Shown one piece after another: positions 14,369 through 24,800 of a stretch of 34,987 bases of DNA. The number at the start of each line of letters is the position of its first letter. Within the stretch, counting starts at the first letter, position 1. Under the pieces are notes generated by a model. The model searched no databases. It was given only the letters and a program-made list of their open reading frames with translations, and had not been told where the DNA came from. Made by a program: the position numbers and the translations under genes. Source of the stretch: Geitlerinema sp. S16 (GTDB lineage Bacteria > Cyanobacteriota > Cyanobacteriia > Cyanobacteriales > Geitlerinemataceae). Location of the stretch: NCBI GenBank assembly GCA_011390275.1, contig JAABST010000045.1, positions 1 to 34,987 of the forward strand, read 5' to 3'.

Positions 14369-15705
14369 CAGAGTGGCTCGGAGTCTTAATGTTTGCCGGG
14401 GCGCTCGGCCTGCTGTTGTTGGGCTATCCGGTGGCGTTTACCCTTGGCGGAACGGCGATCGTTTTTAGCGCGATCGGTGTCGCGACGGGGAGTTTTAACG
14501 CGAGTCTTTGGGGATCGATGCCGCTCCAAATCTTCAGCACGATGTCAAATTACACGCTGCTGGCGATTCCCTATTTCATCTTTATGGGGGCCATGCTGGA
14601 AAAGTCGGGCATTGCCGAACGCTTGCTAGAGACGATCGGCATTTTGTTTGGTCGGATTCGGGGCGGTTTGGCGCTGGCGGTGATTTTCGTCGGGGCGCTG
14701 CTGGCGGCGACGACGGGAGTGGTGGCCGCGACGGTGGTGGCGATGGGGTTGATTTCGCTGCCGATTATGCTGCGCTACGGCTACGATCGCGGGCTGGCCA
14801 CCGGCACGATCGCCGCGTCGGGAACCCTAGGGCAAATCATCCCGCCCAGTGTTGTTTTAGTGGTGTTAGCCGATCAACTGGGGGTTTCGGTCGGCGATCT
14901 GTTTATTGGTTCGCTATTGCCAGGTTTGCTGATGACAGCAGCCTTTGCCGTGCATGTGATTATCACGGCGATCCTGCGCCCCGAGGCTGCGCCCGCTTTG
15001 CCGTCTGAGGTCTGCGATATGCCTGTCGGAGCGCTGGCCACACGGATTATGCAAGCGATGGTTCCACCGCTTGTTCTCATTTTGCTGGTGCTGGGCAGCA
15101 TCTTTTTTGGAATTACCACCCCCACCGAGGCCGGTGCTGTGGGGAGTGTGGGCGCGATCGTCCTCGCCGCATTTAACCACCAGTTGAATTGGAAAGCGCT
15201 GCGCCAGGTGTGTGATGCGACCCTGCGGATTTCGACGATGGTGGTATTTATCTTGCTGGGTTCGACGGCTTTTAGTCTGGTGTTTCGCGGGCTGCGCGGC
15301 GAGCAGGTGGTGACGAATCTGCTGCTGAATTTACCGGGAGGCTCGATCGGCTTTTTGGTGTTCAGTATGGCGGTGGTGTTTTTCCTGGGCTTCTTTATTG
15401 ATTTCTTTCAGATCGCTTTTATTATCGTGCCGCTGTTTGCACCGATCGCGCAGCAGTACAGCATGGATTTGGTCTGGTATGGCGTCGTGATCGGAACCAA
15501 TTTACAAACCTCCTTTTTAACTCCACCGTTTGGCTTTGCGCTGTTCTATCTGCGGGGAATCGCACCGCCTGAGGTGACGACGGGAGATATCTATCGCGGG
15601 GTCATTCCGTTCGTGATTGTGCAACTGCTGGTGTTGGTGGCGATTATTGTCTTTCCGGCGATCGTGAATTTTTTACCCTCGTTAATGGCCGTCCCGGTAG
15701 CCTAA
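14365..15705 (+). CDS. TRAP transporter large permease (DctM family)
   Basis: 446 residues from a GTG at 14365 that overlaps the DctQ stop. It has many hydrophobic segments throughout (about 11-12), as expected for the ion-transporter-superfamily fold of DctM. Recognisable family blocks include PYFIFMGAMLEKSGIAERLL, the GTIAASGTLGQIIPPSVVLV turn and TPTEAGAVGSVGAIVLAAF. It carries the substrate and sodium pathway in the inner membrane. Full length for the family. A periplasmic receptor (DctP or TAXI type) is obligatory for TRAP function and is not encoded on either side here. Synechocystis has a glutamate TRAP system (gtrABC) of this kind, but I cannot assign that substrate to this pair. Confidence 0.93.
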   Translation: MTEWLGVLMFAGALGLLLLGYPVAFTLGGTAIVFSAIGVATGSFNASLWGSMPLQIFSTMSNYTLLAIPYFIFMGAMLEKSGIAERLLETIGILFGRIRGGLALAVIFVGALLAATTGVVAATVVAMGLISLPIMLRYGYDRGLATGTIAASGTLGQIIPPSVVLVVLADQLGVSVGDLFIGSLLPGLLMTAAFAVHVIITAILRPEAAPALPSEVCDMPVGALATRIMQAMVPPLVLILLVLGSIFFGITTPTEAGAVGSVGAIVLAAFNHQLNWKALRQVCDATLRISTMVVFILLGSTAFSLVFRGLRGEQVVTNLLLNLPGGSIGFLVFSMAVVFFLGFFIDFFQIAFIIVPLFAPIAQQYSMDLVWYGVVIGTNLQTSFLTPPFGFALFYLRGIAPPEVTTGDIYRGVIPFVIVQLLVLVAIIVFPAIVNFLPSLMAVPVA

Positions 15706-15773
15706 CGCCGGTATCACTCGGTTCTCACCGATCAGGGCGGTAAGTCTTGACATGATTAAAGTCGAATCACAAT

Positions 15774-15824
15774 AAAACCGACCGTAACAGCACGCTCAAA
15801 GCGTAGGTTACGGTCGGTTTTTCT
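15774..15824. terminator. Bidirectional terminator between dctM and rpoC2
   Basis: A perfect 15-bp stem, AAAACCGACCGTAAC (15774-15788) with GTTACGGTCGGTTTT (15807-15821), 18-nt loop. T-runs result on both strands, so it can end the TRAP operon from the left and the rpo operon from the right. Confidence 0.9.
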
Positions 15825-15871
15825 ATTCTCGATTTACACCGAGGTCAATCTATTGGGGAATGGCCAATCGA

Positions 15872-18800
15872 TTAAATATCGTCGTCGTCGAGGATGGCCG
15901 AGGAACCGAGACCGTCCGCATTGGAATCATCAAGCAGTAGCTCTGAGCTGTCGCTGATGCTGCCGCTGAGGTTGTAGCTACGAGCGGTGCGATCGTCGAG
16001 GATCACATCCTTCAGGGTGTCATCATCCAGCGTGGTTGGCTCCACATCGTTGCCGGAATAGTTCAGGTCTTCGTAAGCATTGAAGCCTGTACCTGCCGGG
16101 ATCAAGCGACCGATAATCACGTTTTCCTTGAGGCCACGCAGCCAGTCCGATTTACCCTCGATCGCCGCTTCGGTCAGCACCCGCGTCGTTTCTTGGAAAC
16201 TCGCCGCACTGATGAAGCTGTCGGTGTTGAGACTCGCCTTCGTGATACCGAGCAGCATCGGCATGTACTGCGCCGGAGCCGCACCGGTAATCGACATAGC
16301 ATCATTGACCTGTTCCACCTGGCGCAGCTCGATCAGCTCGCCCGGTAGCATGGTCGTATCACCACCATCTTCGATCTTCACCTTCGAGGTCATCTGACGG
16401 ACGATCACTTCGATGTGTTTATCCGAAATGTCGATGCCCTGGGATTGGTAGACGTTTTGAACTTCGTTGACCAGGAAGGTTTGAACATTTCGGAAGGCCG
16501 TGAGCGCTGCTTCATAACAGCCATTCGGCAGAAGATATTCAAACCAGACCTCAAGGATCTCGTGGGGATTCGACGGCCCATCGGTCATCGGTTCACCCAC
16601 TTTCAGATGCTGGCCATCGACGATCGTCAGGTTTTTACTGATCCCGATCGGGTACTCGCTCAGAGTTCCATCGGCTTCGACGATATGCACTTCGCTGACA
16701 TCGCCGTTGTCGTCGTGCATAATTTGCGCGGTTCCCGGACGACGGGTCAGGACACAGGCTTCTTTCGGCTTACGCGCTTCGAGTAGCTCTTCAATCCGGG
16801 GTAGACCCTGGATGATATCGCCCGTTTTCGCCCGTTCAAAGACGAGCAGCACCAGGTTGTCACCCCGTTGGACAAGACCGCCATCTTCCACGTGCAGAAT
16901 TGCGCCCGATGACACGCGGTACGGACGTGCGGCTCGCAGCTCGATCGTTTTGTCGTTGATCGACAGAACTTGCGCGGACTCTTCGAGCAGAGTTCCCTTC
17001 GCCAGTTCGGTACCGCTTACCAGCAGTTCACCCACTTTACAGGTCGGTTTGCTCTCCGCTTCCACAACTTGGCGATCGTTGTCGGTCACCACCAGCACAC
17101 GGCGGGTGGCTTCGTCTTCTTTGCGAATCCCGCGAATGAGACCGTTATTTTTACAGCGGATTTCCGTACGAGCGACGATCGCACCAGGATCAATTTGATC
17201 CCCATCGGAAACCAGCAGGCGAGTGGTCGTATGATGGCCGCCGAGCGGGTCTACAGCAACGGAATCGCGACGGATCGTGAGCGACTCGATCACAACCAGT
17301 TGCAGGCGTTTGATCGCTGGATCATGGTCATCGGGGACTAGCTCGATGTCGGCTTCGAGCTGACGGGTATCCTCGCGATCGATATCTAAAATGAGCTGCG
17401 TACGAACCAGCTCTAGACCATCCACCGATTTCACGCGCTCGCCGTCTTTATAGGGCAACAGGCGCTGAATCGGTTTTAAGCCAATACCAAAGGCATTGTC
17501 TTGATCATCGGCGGGACGCTGAACCGGAACCGGCGGCTCGTCAGGAACCACAAATTCGTAGATCGGACGCAGTAAAATCCCGAGTCCTTCCGGCGTTTCG
17601 ATCGGCTCGCAAACGCAAGTATCTTGAGCGACGATTCCTGGTGCGAGTTCTTCACCTGGTTGAATCAGGCGATCGGGATCGCCATCGATCATCACCGGCT
17701 CGTCGAGCAAGTGGAAAATTCCAGGCTTGATCGAAATCTCGCGCAGAATGTCATTTTTCTGGATAACTTCGACGATGCCGCTGTTTTGGCAGAAGATATC
17801 CTTGACAACCTCGGTTCCCGCTTCGACGTACTCGCCGTTTTCCACTTCCAGCAGCGAGATATCTTTGTTAATTTCGTGGGTTTCTTCGGGAATCCAGAGC
17901 ATGGTTCCGCCTTTGACGATCTCGAAACCGACTTTGGCATTACCCTTCGTCCGTTTGACTTCGATATCGCCGTAGCGCAGCAGGCCACCGGTCGGCGTGC
18001 GGTAGGTTTCATCTACCAATTCCGCCACAATCTGACCGTCGCGGACTTTCGTTCCCGGCGTTGCCATCAAGGTAAATTCGGGGCCGTCCGACGTTTGAAT
18101 CACAAAGTGATCGCGACCGTGGCTGCTCACTTCCTTCACCTGTGCCGAATCGAGACGCACCGAAGCGGTCATGATTTCGACCTCTTTGGGAATCGAATCG
18201 ATCGCCAGCGAACTATCCGAGACCTCGCCACCGCTATAGCCTTCCGGCAAACGCACCACACCACCGCTCTCGGACGGCGTTTCGGTCACGGCCAGCGTGT
18301 CGCCTTCTTTGACGGTGTCACCGTTCTTCACGATCGGCTCGCTACCCGGCGGCAGGTTATACACCTCACCCGACAGCACCCAGAGCAGACCGCCGCGTCC
18401 TGCGGTCATCGTGGTGTTGCCTTGGCGGTCTTGTTTTTCCTCAGCGACGAGGCCATCAAATTTGATTTCGCCCGACAGATCGCTGGTCACGTCTTTGGCC
18501 GCTTTTTCCGTGTTCTTCTTCGTGGTTGCCGATCCGACGGGAACCTCCGCAAAGAACTGGTTTTGAGCAATTCCCGTCCCGTCAGGAACCATCAGGGTGG
18601 TTCCGTTGGGTAACTGCAAGCTGTAAGCCTTGCCCTTGCCCGTGGGGGCAATCTCGACTGATCCGGTTTGCTCCACGATGAAGGCTTCTTCACCGTGGCG
18701 TGTGCGGTAGGGACGAACGCGCAGATCCTTGGAATAATTTACCGTCGCGTCAAACTTCGATCGCTCCGGACGGGCGACCTCACCCGTAAACACCCCGCCC

Positions 18801-19807
18801 GTGTGGAATGTCCGCATCGTGAGCTGCGTACCGGGTTCGCCGATACTTTGCGCAGCGATAATCCCGACCGCTTCACCAAGATCAACCAGCTTACCGTGAG
18901 CCAGACTCCAGCCGTAGCAGTGCTGACAGACGCTGCGTGCCGCTTCGCAGGTGAGCGGCGATCGCACCATAATTTCTTCGATGCCCGACTTGTCGATCGC
19001 CGCTGCAATATCGATATCCACGGCTTGGTTACGCTTGGCAACGACCGTACCATCGGGCGCGATCGCGTCTGCCGCAATCACCCGACCAAACAGCCGATCG
19101 CCCAAGGTGATCGCCACTCGCTCACCGCTCTTCATCGCCTTCATCGGGATGCTGCGCTCGGTGCCGCAGTCAAACTCACGGACGATCGTATCCTGGGATA
19201 CGTCCACCAGACGACGGGTGAGATACCCCGAATCCGCCGTCCGCAGCGCCGTATCAACCAGGCCTTTCCGCGCACCGTAGGACGAAATGATGTACTCGGT
19301 AACCGTTAGCCCTTCGCGGAAGTTCGTTTTAATCGGTAAGTCAATGATTTCCCCCTGCGGGTTAGCCATCAGACCCCGCATCCCGACGAGCTGACGCACC
19401 TGGGAGATATTACCCCGCGCTCCAGAGAACGCCATCATATAAACCGAGTTCAGCGGATCGTCTTTGCGGAAGTTAGCGACCACTTCGTCCTTGAGTTCCT
19501 CGGAGGTGGTACTCCAGGTATCGATCACCTTCTGGAAACGCTCCACTTCGGTAATCTCACCGCGCGTGTAGCGTGCTTCCGTGACGTCGATTTCTTCTTG
19601 GGCGGCAGCGAGCAATTGTTTCTTGACCGGCGGAATTTTCAAGTCTTCCACACTGATCGAGACCCCGGCGCGGGTGGCGTAGCGGAAGCCGAGTTCTTTA
19701 AGCCGATCGGCGACCTTTGCCGTTTTGGATGTGCCGTGGCTGACATAAGACCAAGCCACGAGAGAACGCAGTTGCTTTTTATCGACGACGCGATTGTGAA
19801 AGATCAT
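15872..19807 (-). CDS. rpoC2: RNA polymerase beta'' subunit (C-terminal part of beta')
   Basis: 1311 residues, the typical cyanobacterial size. The beta' subunit is split in cyanobacteria and plastids, and this gene encodes the C-terminal piece. The start of the trigger loop is recognisable near residues 325-337 (GTQLTMRTFHTGGVF). From about 345 to 985 comes the large SI3 insertion built of repeated beta-rich hybrid motifs. After it the conserved fold resumes (GDIIQGLPRIEELLEARKP at about 1000). Cysteines around 285-305 (CEAARSVCQHCYG) form part of a zinc site. The tail is acidic (DDDDI). It begins 105 bp after rpoC1 with no terminator between, so it is co-transcribed. I see no clear ribosome site before the ATG at 19807. 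Confidence 0.97.
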   Translation of the reverse strand: MIFHNRVVDKKQLRSLVAWSYVSHGTSKTAKVADRLKELGFRYATRAGVSISVEDLKIPPVKKQLLAAAQEEIDVTEARYTRGEITEVERFQKVIDTWSTTSEELKDEVVANFRKDDPLNSVYMMAFSGARGNISQVRQLVGMRGLMANPQGEIIDLPIKTNFREGLTVTEYIISSYGARKGLVDTALRTADSGYLTRRLVDVSQDTIVREFDCGTERSIPMKAMKSGERVAITLGDRLFGRVIAADAIAPDGTVVAKRNQAVDIDIAAAIDKSGIEEIMVRSPLTCEAARSVCQHCYGWSLAHGKLVDLGEAVGIIAAQSIGEPGTQLTMRTFHTGGVFTGEVARPERSKFDATVNYSKDLRVRPYRTRHGEEAFIVEQTGSVEIAPTGKGKAYSLQLPNGTTLMVPDGTGIAQNQFFAEVPVGSATTKKNTEKAAKDVTSDLSGEIKFDGLVAEEKQDRQGNTTMTAGRGGLLWVLSGEVYNLPPGSEPIVKNGDTVKEGDTLAVTETPSESGGVVRLPEGYSGGEVSDSSLAIDSIPKEVEIMTASVRLDSAQVKEVSSHGRDHFVIQTSDGPEFTLMATPGTKVRDGQIVAELVDETYRTPTGGLLRYGDIEVKRTKGNAKVGFEIVKGGTMLWIPEETHEINKDISLLEVENGEYVEAGTEVVKDIFCQNSGIVEVIQKNDILREISIKPGIFHLLDEPVMIDGDPDRLIQPGEELAPGIVAQDTCVCEPIETPEGLGILLRPIYEFVVPDEPPVPVQRPADDQDNAFGIGLKPIQRLLPYKDGERVKSVDGLELVRTQLILDIDREDTRQLEADIELVPDDHDPAIKRLQLVVIESLTIRRDSVAVDPLGGHHTTTRLLVSDGDQIDPGAIVARTEIRCKNNGLIRGIRKEDEATRRVLVVTDNDRQVVEAESKPTCKVGELLVSGTELAKGTLLEESAQVLSINDKTIELRAARPYRVSSGAILHVEDGGLVQRGDNLVLLVFERAKTGDIIQGLPRIEELLEARKPKEACVLTRRPGTAQIMHDDNGDVSEVHIVEADGTLSEYPIGISKNLTIVDGQHLKVGEPMTDGPSNPHEILEVWFEYLLPNGCYEAALTAFRNVQTFLVNEVQNVYQSQGIDISDKHIEVIVRQMTSKVKIEDGGDTTMLPGELIELRQVEQVNDAMSITGAAPAQYMPMLLGITKASLNTDSFISAASFQETTRVLTEAAIEGKSDWLRGLKENVIIGRLIPAGTGFNAYEDLNYSGNDVEPTTLDDDTLKDVILDDRTARSYNLSGSISDSSELLLDDSNADGLGSSAILDDDDI

Positions 19808-19912
19808 GATTGCTCGCTAGCAGGGATGAAGAGGGCTCGGGGGGACGATCGGCAAGGGCCGATCGCGATCGATCCGGGTGTGGGCGATCAAACCCGATCG
19901 ATACAAGTGAAT

Positions 19913-21799
19913 CTAGGCTTCGAGGACTTCGCGAATCGCTTGGTTGTAGATGACGCGACCCGCAGTTGTCCGCACGTACTGCGACAGCACGTTGCCATCG
20001 GCATCCAGGCGGCGGCGGCTAAAGGTGCGATGTTCCCAGCGGCTGCCATCCTCCATCGTTTCTTCTTTGATCAGGTCATCGTCAAAACCACAGTCGATCG
20101 TATCGTCCGGCGCTAAACGCACCCATAGGTAGGAATGCAGATGAACGACACCTTGCTCAAACGCCGTAATCGCATCAACCAAACTGCCGAAGGTTTGCTC
20201 CATGTGGCGATCGTCCTGTTGAACCTTAGGATTTTCCGCCGTCAGATAGTAGCAACCCAAGACCATATCTTGGCTCGGCGTGACGATCGGGCGACCGGTC
20301 GCCGGAGACAGGATATTATTCGAGGCCAGCATCAGCAGACGCGCCTCGGCCTGAGCTTCGATGGAAAGCGGCACGTGTACCGCCATTTGGTCACCGTCAA
20401 AGTCAGCGTTAAACGCCGGACAGACCAGCGGGTGAAGCTGAATGGCGCGACCATCGACCAAAATCGGCTCAAAGGCTTGAATCCCGAGACGGTGAAGCGT
20501 CGGCGCACGGTTTAGCATCACCGGGTGACCTTCGATCACCTCTTCGAGGACTTCCCAGATATTCGGGTCGTTGCGCGAAATCAGCTTCTTCGCGGCCTTG
20601 ATGTTATTCACCAAACCCTGATGAATCAGGCGATGGATCACAAACGGCTGGAACAGCTCGATCGCCATCTCGCGCGGCAAACCGCACTGGTGAATCTGCA
20701 AATTCGGGCCGACAACGATAACGCTACGACCAGAGTAGTCCACCCGTTTACCGAGCAAGTTTTGACGGAAACGGCCTTGTTTCCCTTCAATAATGTCGCT
20801 GAGGGATTTCAGCGGACGATTATTCGCACCGACCACCGTCCGACCCCGGCGACCGTTATCGATCAGCGCATCGACGGCCTCTTGCAACATCCGTTTTTCG
20901 TTCCGGATGATAATCTCCGGTGCAAGGATTTCTTGCAGACGTGCCAGACGGTTGTTGCGGTTGATTACGCGGCGGTAGAGATCGTTCAGGTCACTGGTGG
21001 CAAAACGGCCACCGTCGAGCTGCACCATCGGACGCAAATCTGGCGGAATCACCGGGATTGCATCGAGGATCATCCACTCCGGACGCGATCCCGTCGCCAC
21101 GAAGTTATCCACCACCCGCAGACGCTTGATCAGCTTGGCGCGTTTTTGGCCTTTCGAGTTCGCAATGTCTTCACGCAGCTTTTCGGCCACGTCTTCCAAT
21201 TGCAAATCCTGGAGCAAGCGCTGAATTGCCTCAGCACCGATGCCAACTTCAACGCCTTCCAACTGCGAATCTTCGTCATAGAGCTGATCCTCAATCTCGA
21301 TCCACTGATCTTCGAGGAGGAGTTGCTTGTACGCCAAGTTGTCGGCGTTGCCCGCATCTAGGACAACGTAGGCATTGAAGTAAACGATTTGCTCTACATC
21401 ACGCAGCGGCATGTCGAGCAAAATCGCCATGTAGCTCGGGATGCCCTTGAGATACCAGACGTGGGTCACAGGAGCCGCAAGCTTGATGTAGCCCATGCGG
21501 TGACGACGCACCCGCGATTCGGTTACTTCAACGCCACAACGTTCGCAAACAATACCCCGGTGGCGGACACGCTTATATTTACCGCAATGGCACTCCCAGT
21601 CTTTGGCGGGGCCAAAGATTTTTTCACAGAACAGCCCGTCCATTTCCGGCTTCAGCGTCCGGTAGTTAATGGTTTCAGGCTTGGTGACTTCACCGACAAT
21701 CTGACCGTTGGGCAGGGTGCGCTCACCCCAGATACGAATGCGTTCGGGTGAGGCGATCGCGATTTTGACGTAATCGAAGCGCTGTTCGACTTTGGGCAT
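19913..21799 (-). CDS. rpoC1: RNA polymerase gamma subunit (N-terminal part of beta')
   Basis: 628 residues, the normal length for cyanobacterial RpoC1. The catalytic magnesium-binding motif NADFDGDQ is at residues 464-471. The N-terminal zinc ribbon is visible (CHCGKYKRVRHRG then CERCG, near 70-90). The clamp, lid and rudder regions read through without gaps (GKRVDYSGRSVIVVGP; LNRAPTLHRLGIQAF). It supplies the active-site aspartates of RNA polymerase. A strong ribosome site, AAGGAG, stands just before the ATG. It lies between rpoB (94 bp upstream) and rpoC2, in the standard order. Confidence 0.98.
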   Translation of the reverse strand: MPKVEQRFDYVKIAIASPERIRIWGERTLPNGQIVGEVTKPETINYRTLKPEMDGLFCEKIFGPAKDWECHCGKYKRVRHRGIVCERCGVEVTESRVRRHRMGYIKLAAPVTHVWYLKGIPSYMAILLDMPLRDVEQIVYFNAYVVLDAGNADNLAYKQLLLEDQWIEIEDQLYDEDSQLEGVEVGIGAEAIQRLLQDLQLEDVAEKLREDIANSKGQKRAKLIKRLRVVDNFVATGSRPEWMILDAIPVIPPDLRPMVQLDGGRFATSDLNDLYRRVINRNNRLARLQEILAPEIIIRNEKRMLQEAVDALIDNGRRGRTVVGANNRPLKSLSDIIEGKQGRFRQNLLGKRVDYSGRSVIVVGPNLQIHQCGLPREMAIELFQPFVIHRLIHQGLVNNIKAAKKLISRNDPNIWEVLEEVIEGHPVMLNRAPTLHRLGIQAFEPILVDGRAIQLHPLVCPAFNADFDGDQMAVHVPLSIEAQAEARLLMLASNNILSPATGRPIVTPSQDMVLGCYYLTAENPKVQQDDRHMEQTFGSLVDAITAFEQGVVHLHSYLWVRLAPDDTIDCGFDDDLIKEETMEDGSRWEHRTFSRRRLDADGNVLSQYVRTTAGRVIYNQAIREVLEA

Positions 21800-21893
21800 G
21801 ACTTCTCCTTAATCTCTACAAACCGGGGAATATTGGGGGCAAGCCTGGGGTGAAAAAAGTCCACCCACAGAGCTTAAGCGACGCGATTTTTCG

Positions 21894-24800
21894 CTATTCG
21901 TCGTCTTCGGTACTAACGGTGGCTGCCAGCGATTCGTAGGTAGGGCGTGACGGCGATCGACGGTTCGAGACATCAGCCATCAGATCGACTTCGACATCCC
22001 GGCTGCCGCCTTCCTCGTCGGTATCGACCTTATGCACGGCAATATCCAGGCAGAGCGATTGCAGCTCGCGCATCAAGACCTTGAACGATTCCGGTGTACC
22101 CGGACGCGGAATCGCCTTGCCTTTGACGATCGCATTGAGCGCTTCATTCCGTCCCTGCATATCGTCTGACTTAACCGTCAGCAGCTCTTGCAGCGTATAG
22201 GCCGCACCAAACGCTTCGAGCGCCCAGACTTCCATCTCCCCAAAGCGCTGTCCACCCTGTTGGGCTTTACCGCCGAGAGGTTGCTGTGTCACCAGCGAGT
22301 ATGGGCCAGTAGAACGGGCGTGAATCTTGTCATCGACCAAGTGAACCAGCTTCAGCATGTAGGCTTTACCGACCGTGACCGGACGATCGAACGGTTCACC
22401 GGTACGACCGTCATAGACCTGAATCTTGCCGCAGTCCTCGGGATCGTAGAGCCAGTCACTACCGGTCTTAATCTTGGCTTGCTCGATTTTGCTGTTAATC
22501 GTCTCGCGCGATTTTTCCAGGCCATGCATTTCATCGAACGGCACGATTTTAAAGCGGACGTTGAGGTTATCCGCCGCCCAGGCCAGCAAGCACTCATAGA
22601 TTTGACCGACGTTCATCCGCGACGGCACACCCAGCGGGTTGAGCACGATATCGAGGGGCGTTCCGTCAGGCAAATACGGCATGTCTTCTTTCGGCAAGAT
22701 GCGCGAAATGATGCCTTTGTTGCCGTGACGACCGGCCATTTTATCGCCGACCTGAATCTTGCGTTTTTGCGCCACGTAAACGCGAACGACCATGTTTGCG
22801 CCAGGGGGAAGCTCATCACCCTGTTCACGGGTGAAGACACGCACATCGACGACGCGACCTTTTTCACCGTTCGGAACGCGGAGGGAGTTATCGCGCACAT
22901 CACGGGCTTTTTCCCCGAAAATGGCTCGCAGCAACTTCTCTTCCGGCGGCTGATCCGACTCACCCTTCGGCGTGACTTTACCGACGAGAATATCGCCCGA
23001 TTCGACCCAGGCACCGATGTGAATGATGCCGGTTTCGTCCAAGTGACGGAGAGATTCTTCACCGACGTTGGGAATTTCGCGGGTGATTTCCTCGGGGCCG
23101 AGCTTGGTTTGTCGCGCTTCGATTTCGTATTTTTCGACGTGAATACTGGTATAAACGTCTTCGCAAACGAGGCGCTCGCTGATCAGGATCGCATCCTCGT
23201 AGTTGTAGCCTTCCCAGGGCATGTAGGCGACAAGAATATTTTGACCGAGGGCGAGTTCTCCGCCTTCGGTGGCGCTACCGTCGGCCATGACTTGACCGGC
23301 CACGACTTCATCGCCTTCAAAGACGATCGGACGTTGGTTTAAGCAGGTGTCTTGGTTCGATCGATGGTATTTCTGCAACTCGTGCTCAATTTCGCGCGGG
23401 TTGGGATCATCGTCGGTCGGGTCAGGCTTGACGCGAATCCGTTCGGCATCGACGTAGCTGACGGTTCCGTTGGTGCGGCTGACGATAACCATCCCCGAGT
23501 CACGGGCGGCTTGGGCTTCGAGTCCCGTTCCCACGAGCGGACGCTCGGGACGCAACAGCGGCACGGCTTGGCGCTGCATGTTCGATCCCATCAGGGCGCG
23601 GTTCGCATCGTCGTGCTCGATGAACGGAATCAGCGAGGTTGCCACCGAGATGATCTGTACCGGCGAAACGGCGACAAAGTCCACCTGATCCGGGGTCGTC
23701 TCAGTGAAATCCTGACGGTAACGCACGGGAACCGAGTCGCCTTGAATGTAGCCGTCGGCATCGCAGGTGATATCGCCCGGAGCCACGCGGAGATCGTCTT
23801 CTTCGTCGGCGGTCATGTAGACCGATTCGAGATCGCGACGAACCAGGCCATTTTCAACGCGATAGTACGGCGTTTCGATGAAGCCGAAGGAGTTAACGCG
23901 GGCGTGGGTGGCGAGCGAACCAATCAGACCGGCGTTCGGGCCTTCCGGCGTCTCGATCGGGCAGATGCGACCATAGTGCGAGGGGTGAATATCGCGGACG
24001 GCAAAACCGGCACGCTCACGGGTTAAACCACCCGGACCCAGCGCCGAGAGACGACGTTTGTGGGTCAGCTCTGCCAGCGGGTTGGTTTGATCCATAAACT
24101 GCGAGAGCTGGCTGGACCCAAAGAATTCTTTGATCGCGGCGACTAGCGGCTTCGGGTTCACCAGCGAAGCCGGAGTTAGCGTATGAGCATCGCTGACCGT
24201 CATCCGCTCTTTGATGATGCGTTCGAGGCGGTTGAGACCGACGCGCACCTGGTTTTGCAGCAATTCGCCGACCGATCGCACGCGACGGTTACCCAAGTGG
24301 TCGATGTCATCAATTTGACCCAGATCAAATTCGAGATCGATCAGGTAATTGATCGCCGACATAATGTCTTCCGGCGTCAGGGTGCGAATCGTGTCGGGAA
24401 CGTTCAGACGCAGCTTCTTGTTGAGCTTGTAGCGACCGACGCGACCGAGATCGTAGCGTTTCGGGTCAAAGAAGCGCGATTCGAGCAGGGCTTGACCGCC
24501 TGCAACCGTCGGCGGTTCGCCCGGTCGCAGCTTGCGGTACAGTTCCATCAACGCTTCGTCTTCGGTGAACTGACCTTCTTTCTCGATCGTCTTATAAAAG
24601 AAGTCGTAGTGACGGATTTGATCCTGGATCTCTGCGTCGGTCAGACCGATCGCCTTCAGCAAGACCTGTGCCGACAGTTTGCGGGTTTTGTCGATGCGCA
24701 CCCAGACCATGCCGTTTTTGTCGGTCTCGAACTTCAGCCACGCGCCCCGGTTCGGGATCAGCGAGGCATTGTATGTCCGACGCCCGTTTTTATCGGTTTC

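Noticed and set aside
16415..21361. Plus-strand open frames opposite rpoC2 and rpoC1 (up to 329 codons)
   Set aside because: Same reasoning: antisense shadows of conserved polymerase genes with no domain or ribosome-site support.
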